This document shows, piece by piece, positions 1-7,495 of a stretch of 14,411 bases of DNA (position 1 is the first letter of the stretch; the number at the start of each line of letters is the position of its first letter). The stretch covers positions 1 through 14,411 of the forward strand of contig QHXE01000349.1 in the NCBI GenBank assembly GCA_003222835.1, given 5' to 3'. This DNA comes from Acidobacteriota bacterium (GTDB lineage Bacteria > Acidobacteriota > Blastocatellia > Pyrinomonadales > Pyrinomonadaceae). The notes beneath the pieces are model-generated. The model did not search any database and had not been told where the DNA came from. It was given only the letters and a program-made list of their open reading frames with translations. Position numbers and translations under genes: made by a program.

Positions 1-58
1 GGCCGACAGGAAAAGTGGAGGAGAGTTTTCTTTGCTTGTTATTCAGCTACGCCCTCAA

Positions 59-79
59 CCCTCTCCCAAAGGGAGAGGG
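59..79. repeat. Perfect 9-bp inverted repeat (hairpin) upstream of lhr
   Basis: CCCTCTCCC and GGGAGAGGG pair perfectly around an AAA loop. No T-run follows, so it is a weak candidate for an intrinsic terminator of an upstream gene. It looks more like a dispersed intergenic palindrome. No gene is visible in positions 1-147. Confidence 0.6.
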
Positions 80-108
80 AGTTTACTTAGATATTCTGCG
101 TTTTCTCC

Positions 109-137
109 TTAACACGGCGTTTCATTCATGGTACACT
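109..137 (+). promoter_or_regulatory. Candidate sigma-70-type promoter for lhr
   Basis: TTAACA (109-114) and TACACT (132-137) are separated by 17 bp and match the TTGACA/TATAAT consensus with one and two mismatches. A start about 7 nt after the -10 would fall near 144, only a few bases before the lhr ATG at 148. No Shine-Dalgarno sequence is visible there. The promoter is therefore consistent with a leaderless or nearly leaderless lhr transcript. This is an inference from consensus matching only. Confidence 0.35.
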
Positions 138-147
138 GCTAATCCTT

Positions 148-3100
148 ATGATTGCCTTGGAATCTTTTCATCCCAGCGTTCGCGATTGGTTCCTGAAGCA
201 GTTCCCTGCTCCGACTGAGCCACAGGCGCGCGCCTGGCCCGCCATTAAGCAGCGACAACATACTCTTATCGCGGCACCAACTGGTTCCGGCAAGACACTC
301 GCTGCATTTCTTTCAGCCATTGATGATCTCGTTTGGAAAGCCGTCGAAGGCAAATTAGTAGATGAAACACAGGTCGTTTACGTCTCACCGCTGAAGGCGC
401 TGAGCAACGACATTAAAATTAATTTACAGGAACCGCTGCGGGGCATTCAGGAAAATCTCAAGACAGCAGGGTTCGATAACGTCGAGATTCGCACATTCGT
501 TCGGACCGGCGATACGCCCGCGAGCGAGCGTGCCGCGATGACGAAGAAGCCGCCGCACATCATCGTTACTACGCCGGAATCGCTCTACATCTTACTCACG
601 AGCGAAGGTGGGCGCCGAATGCTGAAAACGACGCGTACACTCATCGTCGATGAGATTCATGCGATGGTAGACGACAAGCGCGGTTCGCATCTTTCGCTGT
701 CGATCGAACGACTGCAAGCCCTGGTCGCCCCTGGGTACGCAGGCATCCTGCCTGCTCAATCCCAGGAAATGGTAGCCGGCAGGATGCCAGAGCCTCTGGT
801 TCGCATCGGGCTTTCGGCGACGCAGAAACCGATTGAAGAAGTTGCGCGTTTTCTCGTGGGCACTTCCAACATCGACACTGACGGTGTGCCGCGCTGCACG
901 ATCATCGATACGGGGCACACGCGCAAGCTGGATTTGGCGATGGAGATTCCCAGCTCGCCGCTCGAAGCGGTGATGTCGAATGAAGTTTGGGAAGAAATCT
1001 ACAACCGCATCGCCGCGTTAATTCGCGAACACAAAACGACTTTGGTGTTCGTGAACACGCGGCGCATGGCTGAGCGCGTGGCCAGACATCTCGGCGAACG
1101 TCTCGGAGACGAGAACGTGACCGCGCATCATGGCAGCCTGGCTCGTGAACTCAGATTGTCGGCAGAACAGCGTTTGAAATCAGGCGAGCTGAGTGCGCTG
1201 GTGGCCACTGCTTCGCTTGAACTCGGCATCGACATTGGGGCCGTCGATCTCGTAATTCAAATAGGATCGACGCGCGCGATTTCGACTCTACTGCAGCGCA
1301 TTGGGCGATCGAACCATACGGTCAGCGGGTTTCCGAAAGGTCGAATCTTTCCGCTATCGCGCGACGAACTGGTTGAATGTGCCGCGTTGCTGGATGCGGT
1401 GCGGCGCGGTGAACTCGATCACCTGGAGATTCCTGAACAACCGCTCGACATTCTCGCGCAGCAAATTGTCGCGGCAGTCGCTCCTGAAGAATGGACGGAA
1501 GACGGGCTATTCGAAATGATTCGGCGCGCATACCCGTTCAGAAATCTGACGCGCGAAACATTCGAGGCCGTCGTCCGCATGTTGTCTGAAGGCTTCACCA
1601 CTCGCCGTGGCCGCCGCAGTGCATATCTGCATCACGATGCAGTGAATCGGCGCTTGCGGGCGCGGAAAGGCGCGCGACTCTCCGCCATTACCAATGGAGG
1701 CGCCATACCCGACACTTCGGACTATCGGGTGATTCTTGAGCCGTCGGAAACTTTTGTCGGTACGCTCAACGAAGACTTCGCGATCGAGAGTCTCGCCGGA
1801 GACATCTTTCAACTTGGCAACGCGTCGTATGCCATCAAGCGCGTCGGAGCCGGCGAAGTGCGCGTGGAAGACGCGCACGGACAACCACCGTCAATTCCGT
1901 TCTGGCTAGGTGAAGCGCCGGGACGTTCGGAAGAACTGTCGCAAGCCGTTTCGCGACTACGTAATGAGATTTCTGAGAGGATTGACGATCATGGGAATGG
2001 TGCGGACAAGGACGTCCGCGCTCCCAGTATTAAGTGGCTCGTTGACGAGGTTGGAATAAGTCATGGCGCCGCGGAGCAGATAGTTGATTACCTTTTCACA
2101 ACGAAGCTCGCGCTGGGCGTGATGCCGACTCAGGAGCAGATAGTTGTTGAGCGATTCTTTGACGAGAATGGCAGCACGCATGTCGTGATTCATGCGCCGT
2201 TCGGCAGCCGTCTGAATCGCGCCTGGGGATTGGCGCTGCGCAAGCGTTTCTGTCGCACTTTCAATTTTGAACTACAAGCTGCCGCAACCGAAGATTCAAT
2301 CGTTCTATCGCTCGGACCCACGCACAGTTTTCCGCTCGACACGATCTTCAACTATTTGAATTCGAAGACCGTCTGCGATGTGTTAACGCAAGCGCTGTTG
2401 GGCGCCCCGATGTTCAATATTCGTTGGCGCTGGAACGCCACGCGGGCGCTGGCGATTCCGCGCTGGCGCAGCGGCGGCAAAGTCGCCCCGCAACTTCAAC
2501 GCATGGCTGCGGAAGATTTACTGGCGCTCGTCTTTCCCGATCAGGTTGCCTGTGCCGAGAATCTCACCGGGCCGATCGAAGTTCCCGCTCATCCGCTGGT
2601 TTCACAGACGATTCGCGATTGCCTGGAAGAAGCGATGGATCTTCGCGGGCTGGAAGCTTTGCTGCAATCGATCGAACGCGGTGAGCGACATTTGATTGCG
2701 CGCGAGATGACTGAGCCGTCGCCGCTGGCTGCCGAGATTCTGACGGCGAAGCCTTATGCGTTTCTCGACGATGCTCCGGCCGAAGAGCGAAGAACACTGG
2801 CGGTAATGAATCGTCGTTTTCTCGATGCGGAATCGGCGGCTGATTTAGGCAAGCTGGACATGGCGGCCATCGAGCGTGTGCGCGGAGAGGCTTGGCCTCA
2901 GGCGGAAAACGCGGATGAGTTGCATGATGCGTTGATGCAGCTTGGATTCGTCACTATCGAAGAGGGACGGAAGAATGATTGGCAGGGACTATTTGATGAG
3001 TTATTAAGTGAAGGAAGAGCGAGTGTCTTAGAGTCAGGACCACCTGCGGTAGCGGGTGGGTACTTAGATGGTAGTGCGACCGACGGATACCCACCCGCTA

Positions 3101-4782
3101 TCGCAGGTGGTACTGACACGGTGTGGGTTGCGGCTGAACGATTGAATCATCTTCGCGCAATTCACCCGCAAGCATCACTGACTCCGCAAATCGATCCTCC
3201 CGCGAGCTATGCGAATGAAACCTGGTCGTTTGAGCAAGGGCTGGTGGAGATTCTGCGCGGACGGCTGGATGGGCTCGGACCGGTGACCGTTGCTGAACTG
3301 GCGGTTTCGTTTTCGCTTCCGGCTAATCAGATTGAAATTGCGCTGGCGAAGTTGGAGGGCGAAGGATTTGTGATGCAGGGGCAATTTACGCCGGAAGGTA
3401 CGCAGGCGTCCTCGCCTGCTCACCGCCAAGAAGAAGCGCGCGGGGAAGCGCGCGTACCGGTCGAGTGGTGCGCGCGTCGTCTGTTGGCGCGCATTCACAG
3501 GTACACACTCAATCGCTTGCGCAAAGAGATCGAGCCGGTTTCGGCGGCGGATTTCATGCGCTTTCTTTTCGTCTGGCAGAAGGTCGCGGCCGATCACAAA
3601 GTCGAAGGCGCCGCGAGCGTTGCGGCAATCCTCGATCAGCTTGAAGGCTTCGAAGCGCCGGCCGGCTCATGGGAATCTGAAATCCTGCCGGCGCGGATCG
3701 CGGATTACGATCCGGCATGGCTTGACGGGCTCTGTCTCTCAGGCAAACTAACATGGTTGCGTCTGTCGCCGCCGAAGTTATCCCCGGATAGGACCAATAG
3801 CTCATCTCCGGTTCGCAGCACGCCGGTCGTTCTCCTGAGCAGAAAGAGTGTGTCCACCTGGAGCAAAGCGTTTCCCCCTCTGCTCGAAGCGAACGGGACT
3901 CAGCTTAACACCAACACTGAAGCTGTCTACGGATACCTGAAAGATCATGGCGCATCCTTCTTTATCGATATCGTCGCGGGAACGAATCTTCTGCCGAGCA
4001 TGATCGAAGAAGCGCTCGGCGAATTGGTCTTTCGTGGATTGGTAAGCGCCGACAGCTTCACCGGATTGCGCGCGTTGCTGACGCCGCTCAGCAAGGGCAC
4101 TCACCGCAAAATCGAAAAGCGCAGGCGCCGGCGAAAGCAGGTTTACAGTATGGACGAAGCGGGACGCTGGGTGCGGCTGCGGCGCGAAGAGCAAGGGCAA
4201 GCGCCTAACTCTAGTGCATCCGGCAGCAATGGCAGCAATGCAATCGATCGCGAAACGCTCGAAGCGGTCGCGCACAAGCTGCTACAACGTTACGGTGTAA
4301 TCTTTCGCAAGCTGCTCGACCGAGAATCGATCACCGTGCCCTGGCGCGATCTGCTGCGGGTCTATCGCCGACTGGAAGCGCGCGGAGAGATCCGTGGCGG
4401 ACGATTCGTCGGTGGATTTTCCGGAGAGCAGTTCGCATCGCCTGAGGCCGTGCAGATGTTGAGATCGATTCGTCGCGCGCCCGTCGATGAATCGATGATT
4501 TCAGTGAGCGCGGCCGATCCTCTTAATCTCGTCGGCATCATTACACCGGGTTCCCGACTCTCCACTGTTTCATCGAATCGCGTGTTGTATCGCGATGGTA
4601 TTCCGATTGCCGTTCTCGAAGCAAAAGAGATTCGCTTTCTCACAGAAATGGGTGCGGCGGATCAATGGCGGGCGCGAAATGCTTTGCTCCGCCGGCATGT
4701 CCCACCAAAAGTTCGCGCCTACTTGAGTCAGGCGGGCAGAACTGTCTCACCACCTCAGGCTATTTCACGACTTACACATTGA
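148..4782 (+). CDS. lhr: Lhr-type large DEAD/DEAH-box helicase
   Basis: This 1544-residue protein has about the length of E. coli Lhr (1538), an ATP-dependent 3'-5' superfamily 2 helicase linked to nucleic-acid repair or processing. RecA domain 1 holds Walker A APTGSGKT (43-50), TTPESL (141-146), DEIH (168-171) and SAT (223-225). RecA domain 2 holds LVFVNTRR (299-306), SLELGIDIG (356-364) and the arginine-finger motif QRIGRSNH (383-390). The Lhr winged-helix and beta-barrel core follows, then the long Lhr C-terminal region, so the protein appears complete. The ATG at 148 lacks a clear ribosome binding site, but homology begins at once. Four palindromic repeats lie inside the frame (residues about 196-216, 619-627, 962-990 and 1084-1104) without breaking it. 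No partner nuclease or ligase gene is adjacent. The family assignment is secure; the cellular role is inferred from the family. Confidence 0.95.
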   Translation: MIALESFHPSVRDWFLKQFPAPTEPQARAWPAIKQRQHTLIAAPTGSGKTLAAFLSAIDDLVWKAVEGKLVDETQVVYVSPLKALSNDIKINLQEPLRGIQENLKTAGFDNVEIRTFVRTGDTPASERAAMTKKPPHIIVTTPESLYILLTSEGGRRMLKTTRTLIVDEIHAMVDDKRGSHLSLSIERLQALVAPGYAGILPAQSQEMVAGRMPEPLVRIGLSATQKPIEEVARFLVGTSNIDTDGVPRCTIIDTGHTRKLDLAMEIPSSPLEAVMSNEVWEEIYNRIAALIREHKTTLVFVNTRRMAERVARHLGERLGDENVTAHHGSLARELRLSAEQRLKSGELSALVATASLELGIDIGAVDLVIQIGSTRAISTLLQRIGRSNHTVSGFPKGRIFPLSRDELVECAALLDAVRRGELDHLEIPEQPLDILAQQIVAAVAPEEWTEDGLFEMIRRAYPFRNLTRETFEAVVRMLSEGFTTRRGRRSAYLHHDAVNRRLRARKGARLSAITNGGAIPDTSDYRVILEPSETFVGTLNEDFAIESLAGDIFQLGNASYAIKRVGAGEVRVEDAHGQPPSIPFWLGEAPGRSEELSQAVSRLRNEISERIDDHGNGADKDVRAPSIKWLVDEVGISHGAAEQIVDYLFTTKLALGVMPTQEQIVVERFFDENGSTHVVIHAPFGSRLNRAWGLALRKRFCRTFNFELQAAATEDSIVLSLGPTHSFPLDTIFNYLNSKTVCDVLTQALLGAPMFNIRWRWNATRALAIPRWRSGGKVAPQLQRMAAEDLLALVFPDQVACAENLTGPIEVPAHPLVSQTIRDCLEEAMDLRGLEALLQSIERGERHLIAREMTEPSPLAAEILTAKPYAFLDDAPAEERRTLAVMNRRFLDAESAADLGKLDMAAIERVRGEAWPQAENADELHDALMQLGFVTIEEGRKNDWQGLFDELLSEGRASVLESGPPAVAGGYLDGSATDGYPPAIAGGTDTVWVAAERLNHLRAIHPQASLTPQIDPPASYANETWSFEQGLVEILRGRLDGLGPVTVAELAVSFSLPANQIEIALAKLEGEGFVMQGQFTPEGTQASSPAHRQEEARGEARVPVEWCARRLLARIHRYTLNRLRKEIEPVSAADFMRFLFVWQKVAADHKVEGAASVAAILDQLEGFEAPAGSWESEILPARIADYDPAWLDGLCLSGKLTWLRLSPPKLSPDRTNSSSPVRSTPVVLLSRKSVSTWSKAFPPLLEANGTQLNTNTEAVYGYLKDHGASFFIDIVAGTNLLPSMIEEALGELVFRGLVSADSFTGLRALLTPLSKGTHRKIEKRRRRRKQVYSMDEAGRWVRLRREEQGQAPNSSASGSNGSNAIDRETLEAVAHKLLQRYGVIFRKLLDRESITVPWRDLLRVYRRLEARGEIRGGRFVGGFSGEQFASPEAVQMLRSIRRAPVDESMISVSAADPLNLVGIITPGSRLSTVSSNRVLYRDGIPIAVLEAKEIRFLTEMGAADQWRARNALLRRHVPPKVRAYLSQAGRTVSPPQAISRLTH
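734..788. repeat. In-frame palindromic element A1 inside lhr
   Basis: Perfect 11-bp arms GGCATCCTGCC (742-752) and GGCAGGATGCC (778-788) flank a 25-nt loop. The left edge GGTACGCAGGC matches the start of another element at 3397. It encodes residues about 196-216 (GYAGILPAQ... to GRMPEP) between helicase motifs II and III, probably a surface loop. Confidence 0.75.
2002..2019. repeat. Short in-frame palindrome B inside lhr
   Basis: GCGGAC (2002-2007) pairs with GTCCGC (2014-2019) around AAGGAC. It encodes ADKDVR at residues 619-624, within a linker after the helicase core. It resembles half of a dispersed palindromic element. Evidence is limited because only one copy is present in the window. 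Confidence 0.4.
3033..3117. repeat. In-frame 85-bp palindromic element C1 inside lhr
   Basis: Left arm 3033-3062 and right arm 3088-3117 are inverted copies matching at 28 of 30 positions around a 25-nt loop. The arms encode PPAVAGGY and GYPPAIAGG, a low-complexity Pro/Ala/Gly insertion at residues about 962-990 of Lhr. A degraded copy of the element lies at 5816-5900 outside any gene, which supports a dispersed repeat family rather than a native protein motif. Confidence 0.85.
3397..3458. repeat. In-frame palindromic element A2 inside lhr
   Basis: The first 26 nt (3397-3422) match the left part of element A1 (734-758) except for one substitution and one inserted base. Terminal GGTACGC (3397-3403) and GCGTACC (3452-3458) are inverted repeats. 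It encodes GTQASSPAH... to ARVP at residues about 1084-1104. The right half is rich in GCGCG and differs from that of A1. Confidence 0.7.
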
Positions 4783-4784
4783 TC

Positions 4785-4852
4785 CGTTTAGCGGCGGGCT
4801 ATGCCCGCCGCTTAATTCGCCAATCAGGCGGGCGGTAGCCCGCCCTTAAACG
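4785..4852. repeat. Double-hairpin palindromic repeat after lhr
   Basis: The first hairpin (4790-4812) has a 10-bp stem, AGCGGCGGGC against GCCCGCCGCT, with a TAT loop. The second (4827-4844) has a 7-bp stem, GGCGGGC against GCCCGCC, with a GGTA loop. The outer ends CGTTTA (4785-4790) and TAAACG (4847-4852) also pair. It could terminate lhr transcription, but neither hairpin is followed by a T-run. A REP-like dispersed repeat fits at least as well. Confidence 0.7.
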
Positions 4853-4935
4853 ATTAGGCAAAAACTGACGGCATTCGGGTTGCTGGTTCCAGAGCCAGCG
4901 CGGGATATTTTGCGGAAGTGGTGGATCATTCGCGG

Positions 4936-4975
4936 ACACTTTCGCGCGAAGTGTTCGTCAAGACTACACGAACAC
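4936..4975 (+). other. Competing hairpins upstream of the 66-aa gene
   Basis: ACAC (4936-4939) can pair with GTGT (4951-4954) around the perfect palindrome TTCGCGCGAA (4941-4950). Alternatively GTGTTCG (4951-4957) can pair with CGAACAC (4969-4975). The two stems are mutually exclusive because both use 4951-4954. This could be a leader structure for the gene at 5012 or chance in GC-rich DNA. No protein is supported in 4853-5011. Confidence 0.25.
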
Positions 4976-5011
4976 CTGGGCTGCCGACTATGGAGCCAAA
5001 CAGGGGCAATC

Positions 5012-5212
5012 ATGGCAGGAAAGAAAGATAATAAACGCGAGTTGATCGATACGGGAAAAGACAAGCGCTTTGTGCGGCGCGATGAGAAGGGTCGTTTCGA
5101 CGAAGTCGCCGACGTGGGACGATCGCTTTCACAAGACGTGCGCAAAGAAGCCAAGACTAAGGTCCCCCCGGGACAGGGCGACCGCGGAGATCAGGAACGG
5201 CGAAGAAGTTAA
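5012..5212 (+). CDS. Small conserved hypothetical protein (66 aa, RELIDTG...KRFVRRDEKGRF type)
   Basis: The ATG at 5012 follows AGGGG (5002-5006) at suitable spacing. The 66-residue product is highly charged and has no membrane segment or signal peptide. The stretches RELIDTGKDKRFVRRDEKGRF and DVGRSLSQDVRKEAKT, followed by a PGQGDRGDQ tail, match what I recall as a widespread short hypothetical family without known function. That recollection is unverified. The sequence suggests a largely disordered or small basic protein. It lies about 100 bp upstream of the BON-domain gene in the same orientation, so the two may be co-expressed, perhaps under stress. The frame is open upstream to 4880, but that extension lacks a ribosome binding site and family resemblance. 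Confidence 0.7.
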   Translation: MAGKKDNKRELIDTGKDKRFVRRDEKGRFDEVADVGRSLSQDVRKEAKTKVPPGQGDRGDQERRRS

Positions 5213-5232
5213 ATCGGTGGAGGCATCGCGGC

Positions 5233-5255
5233 CAATTGATTCCTACAATTGATTC
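5233..5255 (+). repeat. Short direct repeat CAATTGATTC x2 upstream of the BON gene
   Basis: CAATTGATTC occurs at 5233-5242 and again at 5246-5255 with a 13-bp period. It lies 55-77 bp before the start codon at 5310. It could be a tandem regulator-binding site, but this is inferred from position only. Confidence 0.3.
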
Positions 5256-5309
5256 TTAATAGACGCGCTCTGGTTTTGATCTGAGCGTGATTTGAGAGGA
5301 GGACTTTCC

Positions 5310-5789
5310 ATGAATAAAGGTGTAACCCTGATCGGAGGAGTTGGACTAGGCGCGGCGCTGATGTACATGCTCGATCCGGACCGCGGCAAGCGACGCCGCG
5401 CGCTAGTTCAGGACAAGGTCACAGCAGCCGGGCACAAAGCGGAAGACCTCGCCGGCAAAATGACGCGCGACGTGCGCAATCGGATTTACGGCACGGCCGC
5501 CGAGATCAAATCGTTGTTTAGTCATGAAGAGGTGTCCGACGACGTCCTGGTTGCGCGCGTGCGTTCGAAGCTCGGCAGACATCCGGTGCATGACGGAGCG
5601 CTAAACATCACCGCGAACAACGGCATCATTACGTTGAGAGGACCAGTCCTGACGGACGAACTGCCAAAAGTGCTAAGAAGTGTGCGCTTCGTGCGGGGAG
5701 TAAAAGGCATCGACAATCGGCTCGAGGTCCACAACGAAGCCGGCAGCGTATCGGCTCTTCAGGGCACACCTCAACCGGCATCAGCATAA
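5310..5789 (+). CDS. Membrane-anchored BON-domain protein
   Basis: The ATG at 5310 has a strong Shine-Dalgarno AGAGGAGG (5295-5302) 7 nt upstream and is preferred over an in-frame TTG at 5292. The 159-residue product begins with a short hydrophobic glycine-rich segment (residues 4-20). The motif LDPDRGKRRR (21-30) follows, typical of small envelope stress proteins carrying a YtxH-like anchor. A basic amphipathic stretch (31-70) leads into one BON domain (about 75-141), with the characteristic NGIITLRGPV turn (104-113) and a VKGIDNRLEV end. BON domains are thought to bind phospholipid membranes, so the protein probably sits at the inner membrane or periplasm in osmotic or envelope stress protection. 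The exact role is unknown. The domain call is firm. Confidence 0.9.
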   Translation: MNKGVTLIGGVGLGAALMYMLDPDRGKRRRALVQDKVTAAGHKAEDLAGKMTRDVRNRIYGTAAEIKSLFSHEEVSDDVLVARVRSKLGRHPVHDGALNITANNGIITLRGPVLTDELPKVLRSVRFVRGVKGIDNRLEVHNEAGSVSALQGTPQPASA

Positions 5790-5815
5790 CCAAAGCGCGG
5801 TGATCGGTTGCCGTA

Positions 5816-5900
5816 ACCTGCGGTAGAGGGCAGTTGGCACAATCATAGAGAGTTAATCAGTGTCGAAGGTCAGCTAACCTCTGCCGCAGGCGGTACTGTC
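5816..5900. repeat. Palindromic element C2, degraded intergenic copy
   Basis: CCTGCGGTAGAGG (5817-5829) and CCTCTGCCGCAGG (5878-5890) are inverted repeats with one mismatch. ACCTGCGGTAG (5816-5826) is identical to 3042-3052 of the lhr-embedded element. The right edge 5885-5900 matches 3102-3117 at 14 of 16 positions. The total length, 85 bp, equals that of C1. The element ends at the first base of the stop codon of the convergent response regulator gene, and it may act as a shared 3' hairpin. Confidence 0.75.
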
Positions 5901-6370
5901 TAGGCGCCTTTGGCTTTTACTTCTAATGGCAGATAGTAGTCGAGGAGGGTCTCCAACCGCTCAAAATCGATTGGCTTCAGCAGATAATCATCGCACCCTG
6001 CGGCTACCGCAGTCTCAAAGTGCTGTTCATAACCGGTAATTACCACGACGGGTACTTCAATCTTCTTGAGTTCGTTCCGCAAGCGTCTCAGGACACTCAA
6101 GCCGTTTAGCTGCGGCAACTCCAGATCGAGCAGAACCAAACCGGGGTTCTCGCGCAGGATGACTTCGATGGCTTTCTCGCCATCGCTCGCTTCGGCGACG
6201 CGATAGCCTCTTGCCCTTAGCACTGTTGAGAACATCATGCGCGTGTCGTCGTTGTCATCGGCGATCAATATCAATCGATCGACGCTCTTTGCATGCTTGG
6301 CAGCGATCGCAGCCGCGTTCAAATTAGACGACTTCGCTAAAGGACCTGTTTGCTTTGAAGTTGAAGACAT
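5900..6370 (-). CDS. Single-domain response regulator (receiver), copy 1
   Basis: The product is 156 residues: a Ser/Ala-rich N-terminal tail (1-31), then a CheY-like receiver domain and nothing else. Phosphorylation residues are complete: acidic pair D38-D39, phospho-acceptor D82 (LLDLELP), T112 (VITGY) and K132 (LLKPID). With no output domain, it probably signals by protein-protein contact in a two-component pathway. The ATG at 6370 is preferred because GAGGCGG lies just upstream on the minus strand; the frame stays open to 6433 without support. It lies 194 bp downstream of a close paralogue in the same orientation, and the two receivers are alike through most of their length, indicating tandem duplication. 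No histidine kinase lies in the window. Confidence 0.9.
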   Translation of the reverse strand: MSSTSKQTGPLAKSSNLNAAAIAAKHAKSVDRLILIADDNDDTRMMFSTVLRARGYRVAEASDGEKAIEVILRENPGLVLLDLELPQLNGLSVLRRLRNELKKIEVPVVVITGYEQHFETAVAAGCDDYLLKPIDFERLETLLDYYLPLEVKAKGA

Positions 6371-6564
6371 GATTACCGCCTCGTTCCTGAAAAACAGCAG
6401 CGCAGTCAAGTTCAGCTTCGCGAGGATTAGCATTGCGAGGCAACTGAAGACTGCGATGGCACCATATCACAAACGCGAAGGCACTCCAAAGCGCTTCTCG
6501 CCGATCAAGTGAAGGTTACTAAGTTGTAAATGTCGTTCTCAGGAGATAGGGAAGAGTCTATTCG

Positions 6565-6981
6565 CTACGCAGCCGTGGCGCTCGCTCTGAGCGGCACGTA
6601 GTAATTCAAAATCGATTCGAGGCGCTCAAAGTCGACCGGTTTAATCAGATAGTCGTCGCATCCGGCTGCCACTGCGGTGTCGAAGTGTTTGTCATATCCG
6701 GTAATCACCACGACAGGGATGTCGATGACGTGGAGATCGTTTCGCAATCGTCGGATGACGTTCAATCCGTTCATCAGCGGAAGGCCAAGATCCAATAGCA
6801 CCAAACCCGGATTCTCGCGCAGCGTGACTTCAATCACTTCTTCGCCATTGCTGGCTTCAACCACGCGATAGCCTTTCGTTCCCAGCAGGGTCCTGAACAT
6901 CACCCGAGTATCGTCGTCGTCATCGGCGATCAAGACCGTGGGTTCTGTAATCAGCTTTGCGTCCTGGTGCGGACGACTCAT
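6565..6981 (-). CDS. Single-domain response regulator (receiver), copy 2
   Basis: This 138-residue single receiver domain has D20-D21 in the acidic pocket, phospho-acceptor D64 (LLDLGLP), T94 (VITGY) and K114 (LIKPVD). It shares the segments ENPGLVLLDL, PVVVITGY and AVAAGCDDYL with copy 1. The start is uncertain. The ATG at 6981 has GAGAGG about 12 nt upstream and gives the normal receiver length. In-frame ATGs at 7017 and 7083 would add basic, low-complexity residues with weaker ribosome binding sites, and the frame is open as far as 7290. Like copy 1, it has no effector domain and probably acts as a phosphorylation-dependent protein switch. It is divergent from the Crp/Fnr gene at 7496. Confidence 0.88.
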   Translation of the reverse strand: MSRPHQDAKLITEPTVLIADDDDDTRVMFRTLLGTKGYRVVEASNGEEVIEVTLRENPGLVLLDLGLPLMNGLNVIRRLRNDLHVIDIPVVVITGYDKHFDTAVAAGCDDYLIKPVDFERLESILNYYVPLRASATAA

Positions 6982-7495
6982 AACATTGTGAGTCCTCTCG
7001 TCCGCGGTGAAAGACATGTGGCCAAAGCTACGGCGCGGTTCGCCAAGTGAGCCGGTAGTTTTTGTACGTGAAGAATATGGCATCGTCTTCTCGGAAGCCG
7101 AATCTCGTTCTGGCCTAGAGATCCTGCTTACCTCCTTTCGAGGATTACCTTGTCGGGGTGAACGGTCACATCCTAGACTCCGAGCAAAGAATCGGTCTGT
7201 ACGAAATGGCACATAATTGTGAAAACTGGAATGGAGGGAAAGGAATTCTTTTTTAAAAGGTCGGTTCGGGATGCAGATCCAAACTCTCAACTCTCCTCTT
7301 CTAAAGTAGAGGGCGCCTCAGCGTACCCATTGCTGGACTAAACCCCATGACTGGCGTATCGTGTAATTGAAGCAACAACATCGTTCTTTTCCAACTTACT
7401 CATCTCTCGACATCGGGTTAAGACTTATCCCACGAAAGGTCTCCTCCTTGTGCCGTTAGCTGTGTTTTCACACGCGACAGCAGCGAGGAGGCGAA
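6982..7495. other. Non-coding divergent region between receiver copy 2 and the Crp/Fnr gene
   Basis: No supported gene is visible in these 514 bp. Part could be an N-terminal extension of receiver copy 2 if an upstream start is used. A strong anti-ribosomal match, AGGAGGT on the minus strand (7136-7130), has no start codon at usable distance. The nine-base motif TGTGAAAAC occurs at 7218-7226 (plus) and at 7464-7472 (minus). CACATAATTGTG (7210-7221) and TGTGTTTTCACA (7461-7472) have short inverted ends. The region presumably contains divergent promoters, but no convincing -35/-10 pair was found. Confidence 0.5.
7461..7472. promoter_or_regulatory. Possible operator upstream of the Crp/Fnr gene
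   Basis: TGTGTTTTCACA has 4-bp inverted ends and sits 23 bp before the start codon. Its TGTGA half-site recalls Crp-family sites, but the spacing is shorter than the classical TGTGA-N6-TCACA. Autoregulation is possible but unproven. Confidence 0.25.

Noticed and set aside
15..218. 67-aa open frame at the left end, plus strand
   Set aside because: It overlaps the lhr start and promoter region, spans the 59-79 hairpin and resembles no family.
734..3458. CRISPR or tandem-repeat array in lhr
   Set aside because: The repeats are isolated palindromes of differing sequence and irregular spacing, not regularly spaced direct repeats with spacers.
3802..4275. 157-aa minus-strand open frame inside lhr (and a 140-aa one at 3175-3597)
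   Set aside because: Both are antisense to clear Lhr coding sequence; their Arg/Pro/Ser-rich composition is typical of shadow frames in GC-rich genes.
7123..7136. Strong Shine-Dalgarno AGGAGGT on the minus strand as a start signal for receiver copy 2
   Set aside because: No ATG, GTG or TTG lies within usable distance; the next in-frame ATG is about 47 nt away.
7207..7222. Possible sigma-54 promoter TGGCAC...TTGT
   Set aside because: Spacing is one base short of the -24/-12 consensus and the GC of the -12 element is missing.
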